From positions 3,953 through 67,952 of the forward strand of contig DCHR01000036.1 in assembly GCA_002315375.1 (NCBI GenBank): DNA of 64,000 nucleotides, in the 5' to 3' direction. The stretch is from Treponema sp. UBA1747 (GTDB taxonomy: Bacteria; Spirochaetota; Spirochaetia; Treponematales; Treponemataceae). Shown piece by piece: positions 50,712 through 60,010 of the stretch (the first letter of the stretch is position 1; each line of letters opens with the position of its first letter). A program made the translations under genes and the position numbers. The notes below the pieces were generated by a model, which had not been told where the DNA came from, did no database searches, and saw only the letters and a program-made list of their open reading frames with translations.

Positions 50712-53558
50712 CTATTTTTCCAGAATATCTTTCAGGAAGCGGCCTGTATGACTTTCCTTACATTTAACCACTTCTTCAGGCGTTCCGGTAACAATAATAT
50801 TACCACCACGGAAGCCGCCTTCAGGCCCGATATCAATAATATGGTCACACTGTCCTATTACATCCAGGTTATGCTCAATCATCAGAACTGTATTTCCCTG
50901 GTCAACAAGACGCTGGATTACAGACATAAGCTGTTTTACATCAGCAAAGTGGAGTCCCGTTGTAGGCTCGTCCATAATATAAAGAGTCTTTCCTGTAGAA
51001 ACACGGGCAAGTTCATTTGCAAGCTTAACACGCTGGGCTTCACCACCAGACAAAGTCAGGGCTGACTGTCCCAGCTGAATATAGCCCAGCCCTACACTCT
51101 TAAGTGTTTCTAGTTTTCTTGAAATATGAGGAATACTTACAAAGAAATCACAGGCTTCATCAATTGTCATATTAAGTACATCATTGATATTCTTGCCTTT
51201 ATAGCACACTTCCAGAGTTTCACGGTTAAAGCGTTTTCCCTGACAAACGTCACAGACAATATAAACGTCAGGAAGGAAGTTCATTTCAATTACTTTGGTT
51301 CCGTCACCAGAACAGGCTTCACACCGTCCGCCTTTTACATTGAAACTGAAACGGCCTTTTGCATAGCCGCGGCTTTTAGACTCAGGAAGACTGGCAAAAA
51401 GGTCACGGATAGCATCAAAAACCCCAATGTAAGTAGCCGGATTTGATCTCGGACTTCGTCCTATAGGACTCTGGTCAATATTAATTACTTTGTCGATATT
51501 TTCAAAACCGGTAACTTCCTTACAGGCTCCCACATCATAACGGGTTCTCATTACTTTGTTTGAAAGTGCCGGATAAAGAATGTCACTCATAAGAGTAGAT
51601 TTTCCTGATCCCGAAACCCCTGTTATACAGGTAAAGGTACCCAGAGGGAAATCCACATCGATATTCTTCAGGTTATGTTCAGAAGCTCCCCGGACAGAAA
51701 TCTTTTTACCGTTTCCCTTACGTCTTTCAGAAGGAATTTCCATTCTTAATGTTCCTGCCAGGTATTGTCCTGTAAGACTTTCTTTTATCTTTGAAACTTC
51801 TTCAGGAGTACCGCAGGCAACAACCTGACCACCATGAACACCGGCAGCAGGACCAATATCAATAAGATAGTCAGCTGTACGGAGAGTCTGCTCATCATGT
51901 TCAACAACGATGACTGTATTTCCGATATCACGGAGAGTTGTAAGAGTATCAATAAGGCGCTGATTATCCCTCTGATGAAGACCGATTGAAGGCTCATCAA
52001 GAATATACATAACGCCGCAAAGTGCAGAACCGATCTGGGTTGCTAGTCTGATTCGCTGTGCTTCACCGCCGGAAAGTGTTTCTGCAGAACGTTCAAGGGT
52101 AAGATAATCAAGTCCGACGTTCTGAAGGAAGCGGAGGCGGCTTTTTATTTCTTTCATGAGCTGGCTTGAAATCTTAATTTCATTTTCAGTAAGCTCAAGG
52201 TTATCAAAGAATTCGATTGATTCTGAAACCGAAAGCGAAGTTACTTCGATTATGTTTTTTCCGCCTATAGTTACTCCAAGAGCTTCGTTACGAAGCCTTT
52301 TTCCATGACAACATGTACAGGCCTGATGACTCATGTATTTTTCCAGATTTGTTTTCATGGCATCGCCCCAGGCTTCTATGTAACGGCGACGAAGGTCATT
52401 ATATACGCCGGGCCATGGCTCATTGTATTCACTCATACCTGTTCCGCTCTGTTTATAATAAATCCAGTGAAGCGGGCGGTCACTTCCGTTCATGAGCATG
52501 TCATACTGTTTATCTGTAAGCTGGTTGATCGGAGTTTCAAGGGTAAAGTCATATGCTTCAGCCAGGGCTCCAAGACGAGTCATATTCCACTGGCTGGTTG
52601 GAGCATAAGGCCCCAGACCATGTTCAGCGATACTCAAAGAAACATCAGGGATAATCAGCTTTTCAGAAAATTCCTTCTTTTCCCCGAGACCTGTACATTC
52701 AGGACAGGCTCCAAAAGGATTATTGAAAGAGAAAAGACGGGGCTGAAGTTCCGGAATAGAAATACCACAATCAGGGCAGGCATTTTTCTGGCTGAAGAAA
52801 ACCTCAGTATCACTGTCTTCACCAGGTTCCCTTTTGGTTACGATAATTATTCCGTTGCTTGCAGTAAGGGCAGTTTCAACTGAGTCGCTGAGACGGGACC
52901 TTACATCCTCGTTCTTTACGATACGGTCAATAATGATTTCAATCGTATGTTTTTTCTGCTTATCAAGTTTAATAGGATCATCGAGGCTTGCAATAACTCC
53001 GTCAATACGGGCACGAACAAAGCCCTGTTTCTTTGCATCATCCAGAATCTTCTGATGTTCCCCTTTTTTTCCGCGGATTACAGGAGAAAGAATCTGGATT
53101 TTTGTTCCCTCAGGCCATAAAAGAATGGAATCAATAATCTGGTCTACACTCTGTTCACGAATTTCTCTTCCGCACTGAGGACAATGTGCATGGCCGCAGC
53201 GTGCAAAAAGGAGACGATAATAATCATAGATTTCTGTAATGGTTCCGACTGTCGAACGAGGGTTCTTGTTAGTTGATTTCTGTTCAATAGAAATGGCAGG
53301 ACTTAAGCCTTCAATTAAATCTACATCAGGTTTATCCATAGTGCCCAGGAACTGCCGGGCATAGGAAGAAAGACTTTCCATGTAACGGCGCTGGCCTTCG
53401 GCAAAAAGCGTATCAAATGCGAGGGAAGATTTTCCGGACCCTGAAAGTCCCGATATAACAACCAGTTTATTCCTTGGAATTGTTACATCAATATTTTTAA
53501 GATTATGTTCCCGTGCACCACGGATTACAATTTTTTCGCCGTTAGATAATTCTGCCAT
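50712..53558 (-). CDS. uvrA: UvrABC excinuclease subunit A
   Basis: 948 residues from ATG 53558. Two ABC-type ATPase modules: GLSGSGKSSLAFDTL and GVSGSGKSTLMSDIL (Walker A), with LSGGEAQRIRL and LSGGEAQRVKL signatures. Zinc-finger cysteines CPQCGREI and CPDCGIS appear in the insertions. UvrA scans DNA for damage in nucleotide excision repair. The promoter -10 box lies 9 nt upstream of the ATG with no SD; an SOS-type box was not recognised. Confidence 0.97.
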   Translation of the reverse strand: MAELSNGEKIVIRGAREHNLKNIDVTIPRNKLVVISGLSGSGKSSLAFDTLFAEGQRRYMESLSSYARQFLGTMDKPDVDLIEGLSPAISIEQKSTNKNPRSTVGTITEIYDYYRLLFARCGHAHCPQCGREIREQSVDQIIDSILLWPEGTKIQILSPVIRGKKGEHQKILDDAKKQGFVRARIDGVIASLDDPIKLDKQKKHTIEIIIDRIVKNEDVRSRLSDSVETALTASNGIIIVTKREPGEDSDTEVFFSQKNACPDCGISIPELQPRLFSFNNPFGACPECTGLGEKKEFSEKLIIPDVSLSIAEHGLGPYAPTSQWNMTRLGALAEAYDFTLETPINQLTDKQYDMLMNGSDRPLHWIYYKQSGTGMSEYNEPWPGVYNDLRRRYIEAWGDAMKTNLEKYMSHQACTCCHGKRLRNEALGVTIGGKNIIEVTSLSVSESIEFFDNLELTENEIKISSQLMKEIKSRLRFLQNVGLDYLTLERSAETLSGGEAQRIRLATQIGSALCGVMYILDEPSIGLHQRDNQRLIDTLTTLRDIGNTVIVVEHDEQTLRTADYLIDIGPAAGVHGGQVVACGTPEEVSKIKESLTGQYLAGTLRMEIPSERRKGNGKKISVRGASEHNLKNIDVDFPLGTFTCITGVSGSGKSTLMSDILYPALSNKVMRTRYDVGACKEVTGFENIDKVINIDQSPIGRSPRSNPATYIGVFDAIRDLFASLPESKSRGYAKGRFSFNVKGGRCEACSGDGTKVIEMNFLPDVYIVCDVCQGKRFNRETLEVCYKGKNINDVLNMTIDEACDFFVSIPHISRKLETLKSVGLGYIQLGQSALTLSGGEAQRVKLANELARVSTGKTLYIMDEPTTGLHFADVKQLMSVIQRLVDQGNTVLMIEHNLDVIGQCDHIIDIGPEGGFRGGNIIVTGTPEEVVKCKESHTGRFLKDILEK

Positions 53559-53567
53559 ATTATTACT

Positions 53568-53597
53568 ATTATACTGAAATATTCTTATCTCTACAAA
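53568..53597 (-). promoter_or_regulatory. uvrA promoter, nearly leaderless
   Basis: Minus-strand -35 TTTGTA (53592-53597), 18-nt spacer, consensus -10 TATAAT (53568-53573). Nine nt separate the -10 box from ATG 53558. Confidence 0.6.
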
Positions 53598-53679
53598 CTT
53601 CTTTAATATATTGTTTATTCCGGAACTGAAAAGTCGGCACTGGGGCAGTCTCAATCACTGTAATCACCGCAATTTACAT

Positions 53680-53712
53680 AAAAAAAGGCCTGCTCGTCAG
53701 AACAGGCCTTTT
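53680..53712 (-). terminator. Terminator after guaB
   Basis: Stem AGGCCTG / CAGGCCT (53686-53692 / 53703-53709) with long A/T flanks. On the minus strand it ends in a T run and closes the purA-guaB unit ahead of uvrA. Confidence 0.8.
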
Positions 53713-53730
53713 CATTAAGTATTATATTAC

Positions 53731-55236
53731 TTAGTTAGCTTTGATGCTGTTTTTTACTACAACGTCATGAGCGCCGCCTTCACGAAGACTTGCAGCACTT
53801 ACGAGAGTAATCTTTGCTTTTTCCTGAAGTTCAGGAATTGTAACAACACCACAGTTACACATTGTGTGGATAACTTTGCTTGTTGTTGTAGCAACGTTGT
53901 CATGGAGTGAACCGGCGTAAGGAACGTATGAGTCAACACCTTCTTCGAAAGCCATTCCTTTTTTACCACCAAGGTCATATCTCTGCCAGTTGCGGGCACG
54001 GTTAGAACCTTCACCCCAGTATTCTTTTACGTAGTTACCGTTTACAATCAGTTTGTTTGTTGGAGATTCATCGAAACGAGCAAAGTAACGTCCAAGCATT
54101 ACAAAGTCTGCACCCATAGCCAGAGCAAGAGTGATATGGTAATCGTGAACGATACCACCGTCTGAACAGATTGGAATATATACACCTGTTTTCTTGAACC
54201 ATTCATCACGGGCTTTTGCTACTTCAATTGTAGCTGTAGCCTGACCGCGACCGATACCTTTCTGTTCACGTGTAATACAGATTGAACCGCCGCCAATACC
54301 AATTTTAATAAAATCAGCACCTGCTTCTGCCAGGAAGTTGAAGCCGTCAGCATCAACAACGTTACCGGCACCTACTTTAGCATTAGGCCATTTAGCATGA
54401 ATGTCCTGAAGTGCACGTCTCTGCCATTCTGTGAAACCTTCTGAAGAGTCCAGTGTCATTACATCAACTCCGGCTTCAAGAAGAGCCGGAACGCGTTCCA
54501 TATAGTCACGGGTATTGATACCGGCACCTACAATATAACGTTTTTCAGAATCAAGAAGTTCATTTGGGTTTGCTGTATGAGCAGCTGCATCCTTACGGAA
54601 TACAAAGGCAACGAGACAACCGTTATTGTCTACAACAGGAAGCTGGTTGATTTTGTGTTCCCAAATCATGTCGTTGGCGTCTTCAAGGGTAATGCCTTCT
54701 TTTGCAAGAATCAGGTCATTGAGAGCAGTCATGTAATCAGAAACTTTTGCATCTTCAGCAACATGTCCCATGCGGAAGTCACGTTCTGTAATGATACCAA
54801 CAAGTTTACCATCAGCTTCACCGTTTTCTGTAACAGCAACAGTTGAGTGTCCTGTAGTTTCAATTTTTGCACAAAGCTCTTTAAGTGTGGCATCAGGACG
54901 GATATTTGTATCTGAAGATACGAATCCGGCCTTGTAGGCTTTTACACGGGCAACCATTGCGGCCTGATCTTCGATTGTCTGTGAACCGTAAATAAAAGAA
55001 ATTCCGCCTTCTTTAGCAAGAGCTACGGCAAGCTTATCATCAGAAACAGCCTGCATAACAGCACTTGTCATAGGAATGTTCATTGTAAGAGGACAAGTTT
55101 CACCTTTTGCTTTGTTGTATCTAACAACAGGTGTCTTCAAAGAAACATTTGCAGGAATGCAGTCTGCAGATGTGTAACCAGGTACCAGAAGGTATTCGTC
55201 AAATGTGTGTGATGGTTCTTCAAAAAAGTAAGCCAT
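53731..55236 (-). CDS. guaB: IMP dehydrogenase, protozoan (Tritrichomonas)-like clade
   Basis: 501 residues from ATG 55236, with AGGAG 6 nt upstream. A TIM-barrel catalytic domain encloses two CBS repeats (about 95-225). The catalytic Cys320 sits in GIGGGSICITREQKG, the flap includes RARNWQRYDLGG with the Arg-Tyr dyad, and SDGGI is the phosphate site. Oxidises IMP to XMP, first step to GMP. Many blocks match, from memory, the Tritrichomonas foetus enzyme, an IMPDH regarded as of bacterial origin. It pairs with purA, so both branches from IMP are made from one unit. Confidence 0.96.
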   Translation of the reverse strand: MAYFFEEPSHTFDEYLLVPGYTSADCIPANVSLKTPVVRYNKAKGETCPLTMNIPMTSAVMQAVSDDKLAVALAKEGGISFIYGSQTIEDQAAMVARVKAYKAGFVSSDTNIRPDATLKELCAKIETTGHSTVAVTENGEADGKLVGIITERDFRMGHVAEDAKVSDYMTALNDLILAKEGITLEDANDMIWEHKINQLPVVDNNGCLVAFVFRKDAAAHTANPNELLDSEKRYIVGAGINTRDYMERVPALLEAGVDVMTLDSSEGFTEWQRRALQDIHAKWPNAKVGAGNVVDADGFNFLAEAGADFIKIGIGGGSICITREQKGIGRGQATATIEVAKARDEWFKKTGVYIPICSDGGIVHDYHITLALAMGADFVMLGRYFARFDESPTNKLIVNGNYVKEYWGEGSNRARNWQRYDLGGKKGMAFEEGVDSYVPYAGSLHDNVATTTSKVIHTMCNCGVVTIPELQEKAKITLVSAASLREGGAHDVVVKNSIKAN

Positions 55237-55317
55237 GTTTTCTCCTAAAAAAAAGGCATTGAATTGTAAAAAATCCAAAAGTGCTTTTTTTTTACACCCC
55301 CAACGGAGGTGGTTTAA

Positions 55318-56595
55318 TTATCTATAAATGATATCGTCGCGTGATGGACCATTTGAAATCATTGTAATTGGGAAACCAATGTGTTTTTCAATGAATTCAA
55401 TGTAGTTGCGGCAGTTTTCAGGAAGGTCTTCGTACTTCTTGATTCCGCGGATATCACATTTCCATCCTGGAAGTGTTTCAAATACAGGCTTGCACTTTTC
55501 AAGTTTTGAAGTTACAGGGAAGTCTGTTGTTACTTTTCCGTCCAGTTCGTATCCGACACAAACAGGAATTTCATCCAGGTAACCCAGAACGTCAAGAACT
55601 GTAAGAGCAACGTCTGTTGCGCTCTGCAGGCGGCATCCGTATTTTGAAGCAACACAGTCGTACCAACCCATGCGGCGTGGACGTCCTGTTGTTGCACCGT
55701 ATTCACCACCATCTCCACCGCGACGGCGAAGTTCATCAGCTTCGTCTCCGAAGATTTCTGAAACGAAAGCACCGGCACCTACAGCTGAAGAGTAAGCTTT
55801 TGAAACAGCAACGATTTTTTTGATTTCATATGGAGGAACTCCTGCACCGATTGCACCGTAAGCTGCCAGTGTAGAAGAAGAAGTAACCATAGGATAAATA
55901 CCATGGTCTGTATCTTTCATTGTTCCAAGCTGTCCTTCAAGAAGAACTGTTTTGTTCTGTTTGAGGGCATCCCACAGGAATGCTGCTGTATCACAAACAT
56001 GTGGTTCAACCATTTTCTTGTAAGTCATCAATGTTTCGAAAAGTTCTGTTTCGTTGATTGGATCTTTGTGATAAAGGTTTACCAGAGTTGCATTTTTGAT
56101 TTCAGCAACCTTTTTGATGTGTGCTTTAAGAGAATCTTCATCTCCGAAAAGTTCACTTACCTGGAAACCGATTTTTGAGTATTTGTCTGAATAGAAAGGA
56201 GCGATTCCCGATTTTGTTGAACCGTAACTTGCTTTTCCAAGTCTTTCTTCTTCGTATTCATCAAATTTAATATGATAAGGCATAACAATCTGAGCGCGGT
56301 CTGAAACCAGAAGTTTTGGAGCCGGAACACCTTTTGATACAACTTCATTGTATTCCTTGAAAAGACGAGGAATATCAAGTGCTACACCGTTTCCGATAAT
56401 GCTTGTTGTGTGTTCGTAGAAAACTCCGCTTGGAAGTGTGTGAAGAGCGAACTTACCGTATTTGTTTACGATTGTGTGTCCTGCGTTTGCACCACCCTGG
56501 AAGCGAACAACGATGTCTGCATCCTGAGCCATCATGTCTGTGATTTTTCCTTTTCCTTCATCACCCCAGTTTGCACCGACGATTGCTTTTACCAT
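55318..56595 (-). CDS. purA: Adenylosuccinate synthetase
   Basis: 425 residues with the N-terminal GTP-binding signature GANWGDEGKGKITD and QGGANAGHTIV, and the IMP-site motif around GRPRRMGWYD (about 300-309). Converts IMP plus Asp and GTP to adenylosuccinate, the first step to AMP. SD GAGG lies 11 nt before ATG. Followed 81 nt later by guaB on the same strand, so a purine branch-point operon is likely. Confidence 0.97.
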   Translation of the reverse strand: MVKAIVGANWGDEGKGKITDMMAQDADIVVRFQGGANAGHTIVNKYGKFALHTLPSGVFYEHTTSIIGNGVALDIPRLFKEYNEVVSKGVPAPKLLVSDRAQIVMPYHIKFDEYEEERLGKASYGSTKSGIAPFYSDKYSKIGFQVSELFGDEDSLKAHIKKVAEIKNATLVNLYHKDPINETELFETLMTYKKMVEPHVCDTAAFLWDALKQNKTVLLEGQLGTMKDTDHGIYPMVTSSSTLAAYGAIGAGVPPYEIKKIVAVSKAYSSAVGAGAFVSEIFGDEADELRRRGGDGGEYGATTGRPRRMGWYDCVASKYGCRLQSATDVALTVLDVLGYLDEIPVCVGYELDGKVTTDFPVTSKLEKCKPVFETLPGWKCDIRGIKKYEDLPENCRNYIEFIEKHIGFPITMISNGPSRDDIIYR

Positions 56596-56745
56596 TTTAA
56601 GGCCTCTGTATAATTAAGAATTAATAATCCGTAATTCACAATACTGAACCACGAACTCTGCATATAATACCAAATTTTGATAAATGATTAAATATGTTTA
56701 CAGAAAAAGCTGCAGGTACATTTATTCAGGTTTAATTAAAAATTT

Positions 56746-56773
56746 TTGATTTATAGACAAAAACTGCTATTTT
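56746..56773 (+). promoter_or_regulatory. Promoter of the mgtE leader
   Basis: -35 TTGATT (56746-56751), 16-nt spacer, -10 TATTTT (56768-56773). It would start the transcript around 56780 and leave an untranslated leader of about 240 nt before mgtE. Confidence 0.45.
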
Positions 56774-56829
56774 GAGTAAATTAATTTTAATCAGTTATTA
56801 AAAATTCAATTTTAAGGAGGTAGTCTGTT

Positions 56830-56904
56830 ATGAGTAATCCTGGCGGTGACGCGAGTATGCTCGATGTTCCTTTATGCGGCTGCGTCCTTAATATTTTAAA
56901 CTAA
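56830..56904 (+). CDS. Candidate 24-residue leader peptide upstream of mgtE
   Basis: An ATG-to-TAA frame of 24 codons starting SNPGGDASM and ending LCGCVLNILN, with a near-perfect Shine-Dalgarno AAGGAGG (56814-56820) 9 nt upstream. The same stretch can fold: CGAG/CTCG (56852-56855 / 56860-56863) inside GACGC/GCGTC (56848-56852 / 56882-56886). So it may be a translated regulatory uORF, a structured RNA element, or both. A RiPP-like precursor is a remote alternative (CGC motif) because no modifying enzyme is nearby. Confidence 0.4.
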   Translation: MSNPGGDASMLDVPLCGCVLNILN

Positions 56905-57020
56905 ACTTCCACATAAAGATCCATCGACTCTCCCGAACAACAGTTCCAGCTGACAATTGTTAATTGACGGTTGAAATTAATGTGCATTTTAAACAAAGAA
57001 TTGTATATTGGAGAAAATCC

Positions 57021-58418
57021 ATGGAACCAGAAACACAGATAGACGAAGAATCACGCATTGAAACACTTGTCCAGATAATGACAGGAAATTTCCTGGACGA
57101 TGAGATTCGTGATGCCCTTAACGATTACCATGAAAACGACATAGCCGAAGCTATCCAGCAGCTGGATGAAGAAGGCCGTAAGAAAATATATAAAATCTTA
57201 GGTCCTGACAAGGTTTCGGAAATCTTTACTTACATCGATGATGTTGCCGAATACCTTCAGGAAATTACACCTGAAGAAGCCGCTGACGTTCTTGAAAGCA
57301 TGGATGCCGACGAAGCCGTAGAAGCTCTTGAAGACATCGAAAGTGATGAAGAACGCGAACAGCTTATCAGTTTGATGGAACCTGAAGCCAAACAGGACAT
57401 CCGGCTTATTAATTCCTATGAAGATGATGAAATCGGTTCCCAGATGACCACTAACTTCATCATTATTTCACAGGATTTTTCCGTAAAAGAAGCCATGCGC
57501 AGTCTTTGTGCACAGGCAGAAGAAAATGACAACATCAATACAATTTACGTATACGATGATGACGAATCTTATTGCGGTGCCATCGAATTAAAGGATCTGA
57601 TCCGGGCCCGCGAAACAAAACCTCTGGAAGACATCATCCAGAAAAACTACCCTAGCATTAATGCCAAGGATAAAATCAGTGACGTTATCGAACAGCTCAA
57701 AGACTACGCCGAAGACTCTATCCCTGTCCTGAATGAATATAAGGAAGTCATCGGTGTAATCACCTCTGAACAGCTTATTGAAACCGTTGATGATGAACTT
57801 GGTGATGACTACGCCAAGCTGGCCGGTCTTTCTGCAGAGGAAGACTTAAACGAAAAGCTTTCTGACAGTATGAAAAAAAGACTTCCATGGCTTGTACTTC
57901 TTCTGTTCCTTGGAATGGGAGTTTCTTCGGTAGTAGGTATTTTCGAAGGTCTTGTTTCCAAAGTTGCCATTATTGTCTGCTTCCAGAGCCTTATTCTTGG
58001 TATGGCAGGTAACGTTGGAACCCAGTCACTGGCCGTTACAGTTCGTGTTCTTATGGACGAAAACATCAAAGGAAGCCAGAAATTCAAATTCATCCTGAAA
58101 GAAATTAGAATCGGTTTCTTCAACGGACTCCTTCTGGGAATAGTTGCTTTCAGTTTTGTCGGACTTTATACCCACTATATAAAAATCCGTCCATGGGGAG
58201 AAGCCTTCAAAGTTTCAGCCTGTGTTGGTTCTGCCCTTCTTATGGCCATGACTATTTCAAGTTTTGTCGGTTCTGTTGTTCCAATGATTTTCCATAAAAT
58301 TAAAGTTGACCCGGCTGTTGCATCAGGACCTCTTATTACAACTGTAAATGACCTTGTAGCGGTAGTCACCTATTACGGACTGGCAACACTTTTCCTTATT
58401 AAATTTGCTGGTCTTTAG
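57021..58418 (+). CDS. mgtE: Magnesium transporter MgtE
   Basis: 465 residues from ATG 57021 (GGAG 7 nt upstream; an upstream frame start is not needed). The N-domain (about 10-130) is rich in acidic helices (ESMDADEAVEALEDIE), two CBS domains (about 140-260) bind Mg2+, and five membrane helices (about 290-460) carry the PGNVGTQSL-like channel motif, here MAGNVGTQSLAV. Mg2+ binding to the cytosolic part closes the channel. A long structured leader with a small uORF precedes it, suggesting control by Mg2+ or another signal. Confidence 0.95.
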   Translation: MEPETQIDEESRIETLVQIMTGNFLDDEIRDALNDYHENDIAEAIQQLDEEGRKKIYKILGPDKVSEIFTYIDDVAEYLQEITPEEAADVLESMDADEAVEALEDIESDEEREQLISLMEPEAKQDIRLINSYEDDEIGSQMTTNFIIISQDFSVKEAMRSLCAQAEENDNINTIYVYDDDESYCGAIELKDLIRARETKPLEDIIQKNYPSINAKDKISDVIEQLKDYAEDSIPVLNEYKEVIGVITSEQLIETVDDELGDDYAKLAGLSAEEDLNEKLSDSMKKRLPWLVLLLFLGMGVSSVVGIFEGLVSKVAIIVCFQSLILGMAGNVGTQSLAVTVRVLMDENIKGSQKFKFILKEIRIGFFNGLLLGIVAFSFVGLYTHYIKIRPWGEAFKVSACVGSALLMAMTISSFVGSVVPMIFHKIKVDPAVASGPLITTVNDLVAVVTYYGLATLFLIKFAGL

Positions 58419-58451
58419 GAATTCAGATATTTATAACGGCGAAAACCATGT

Positions 58452-58457
58452 TATAAT
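58452..58457 (+). promoter_or_regulatory. Extended -10 box of the GPH transporter gene, leaderless geometry
   Basis: TGT-TATAAT with consensus -10 at 58452-58457, 6 nt before ATG 58464; no SD and no good -35. Confidence 0.5.
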
Positions 58458-58463
58458 TTATTC

Positions 58464-59891
58464 ATGACAATTTCTTCAAAAACAAAATGGTCCTATTGTG
58501 CCGGAGCAACGGGTCGTGATGCTGCTTACACTCTTGTAAGCATGTTTATTCTAACCTACATTCAGTACACCATGAACCTGTCGGTAACCCAGTTTGCCGT
58601 TATTTCAGGAGTCATGGTTGCCTGTATGATATGGGATGCCGTAAACGACCTTTTAATGAGTGCAATAATTGAAAACTCCAGATTCAAAAGCGGGAAATTC
58701 CGTCCTTTCATTTTATGGGGTGCGGTTTTAAATTCAATCGTTATTCTTTTTATGTTTCTTGTACGCCCAACCGGCTGGGCATTTGTAATCTATTATTCCC
58801 TGATCTATCTTCTCTGGGGAATGACTTATACCGTAAATGACATAGCCTACTGGGGACTCCTTCCAAGCCTTACCAGTGATCAGAAGGAACGGGAAAACCT
58901 TGTTTCAACCATGGGAATCTTTGTCTGCATCGGCCAGTTCCTTGTAGCAGGAATTGTTCCTGTTGTAATTGCGGGAAATGCAGTAAATGCTTTCAGAATT
59001 ACTGCTCTGATTGTGGCCTTTGCATTTACAATGTGCCAGGTACTTACCTACAAAGGTGTCACAGAAACTGAAAGAACAGAAAACAGTAATGAAGTTTCTT
59101 TGAAGGCTATGGCAAAAATTCTTGGACGAAATGACCAGCTCTGCCACATAGGAATCAGTTATATTCTTTTCTGTCTGGGCCAGCAGCTTTTACTTTTACT
59201 TGCAGTGAACTTCTTTTATTTTGAATTCGGTTATTCCAAAAGCGGTGATCTGGTTACAATTTTTACTGTTATGTACGGGCTGGGAACATTAATCGCACAA
59301 TTTCTTTTCCCGATTCTTACCAGAAAGCTTTCAAGAACTAAAATCATTACAATCTGTATGATTCTTCTTCTGGCCGGATACCTTATCCTTCTTTCTGTAG
59401 GATATGTCCTCCCTAAAAATATTATTCTCATTGACTTTACAGGCTTTGTAATCTTCCTTTCCCAGGGAATCATAAATCTTGCAATGATTGTCATGGTAAA
59501 CAACACAATCGAATATGATGAACTGAATTATGGCGAAAGACACGATTCCATTATCAGTGCAATCCGTTCCTTTGCATCAAAACTTTCAGGAGCCTTGAAC
59601 CAGGGATGCGCCAGTCTGATTCTCATAGTCTCAGGAATCTATGCTGTAAGTCAGAATATTTCAAAACTCGAAGTCGATATTTCGACCGGAACCATAGAAC
59701 GAGATGAAGCCCTGAAGCTTGCTGACCGCTTTATTTCGGAAGTTGAACCGGGACAAACTTTCATTTTAAGACTTGGAATGGTTCTGATTCCCCTTCTGGT
59801 CATGTTTATTTCGTATTTTATTATTCGCGCAAAATATAAAATAGATGAAAAAGAATACGAAAGAATTTGTACTGAATTGAAAAATAAATAA
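58464..59891 (+). CDS. GPH-family (MelB-type) glycoside:cation symporter
   Basis: 475 residues with twelve predicted membrane helices. The family landmark in helix 2-3 is WDAVNDLLMSAIIENSRFKSGKFRPFILW (read in two parts: WDAVNDLLM and KFRPFILW), matching the DP(I)xG-type loop region of the glycoside-pentoside-hexuronide group; DIAYWGLLPSLT is the second. Imports di- or oligosaccharides or hexuronides with H+ or Na+; the substrate is not evident. The adjacent SDR dehydrogenase, convergent, could act on a uronate or sugar acid, which would fit hexuronide use. Confidence 0.88.
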   Translation: MTISSKTKWSYCAGATGRDAAYTLVSMFILTYIQYTMNLSVTQFAVISGVMVACMIWDAVNDLLMSAIIENSRFKSGKFRPFILWGAVLNSIVILFMFLVRPTGWAFVIYYSLIYLLWGMTYTVNDIAYWGLLPSLTSDQKERENLVSTMGIFVCIGQFLVAGIVPVVIAGNAVNAFRITALIVAFAFTMCQVLTYKGVTETERTENSNEVSLKAMAKILGRNDQLCHIGISYILFCLGQQLLLLLAVNFFYFEFGYSKSGDLVTIFTVMYGLGTLIAQFLFPILTRKLSRTKIITICMILLLAGYLILLSVGYVLPKNIILIDFTGFVIFLSQGIINLAMIVMVNNTIEYDELNYGERHDSIISAIRSFASKLSGALNQGCASLILIVSGIYAVSQNISKLEVDISTGTIERDEALKLADRFISEVEPGQTFILRLGMVLIPLLVMFISYFIIRAKYKIDEKEYERICTELKNK

Positions 59892-59894
59892 ATA

Positions 59895-59943
59895 AAAAAA
59901 AGCAGGTTACCCGGAAAACTTCCCGGACTGACCTGCTTTTTTT
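59895..59943. terminator. Bidirectional terminator between convergent GPH and SDR genes
   Basis: Stem AAGCAGGT / ACCTGCTT (59901-59908 / 59932-59939) around an inner CCGG/CCGG hairpin, with A and T runs on both sides. Works for the symporter on the plus strand; it also stands at the 3' side of the SDR gene, about 70 nt beyond its stop. Confidence 0.8.
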
Positions 59944-60010
59944 GTCTGAACAAGGTGATTGAACTTGTCGAATCCACCCTTTATTTACATTTTGCGGGGA
60001 ATTCCCTGTA

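Larger units (their letters stand above)
56596..57020. other. 425-bp intergenic region between divergent purA and mgtE
   Basis: No full-sized gene. It holds minus-strand purA upstream sequence (a TATTAT box with a TGG extension near 56666-56672), a plus-strand promoter at 56746-56773, the leader-peptide frame at 56830-56904, short pairing elements at 56848-56886, and about 115 bp of further leader up to the mgtE start with no recognised structure. Confidence 0.6.

Noticed and set aside
55279..55317. Hairpin-like CACCTCC/GGGGGTG between purA and guaB as a terminator
   Set aside because: On the transcribed strand the stem is followed by A rather than T residues, and it contains a mismatch, so it is not a convincing terminator.
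56830..56904. RiPP precursor peptide
   Set aside because: The CGC-containing end is suggestive, but there is no radical SAM, LanM or transporter gene nearby, and location before mgtE fits a leader better.
56596..57020. Known magnesium M-box riboswitch
   Set aside because: The conserved M-box core segments as I remember them are not present; only short nested stems are visible.
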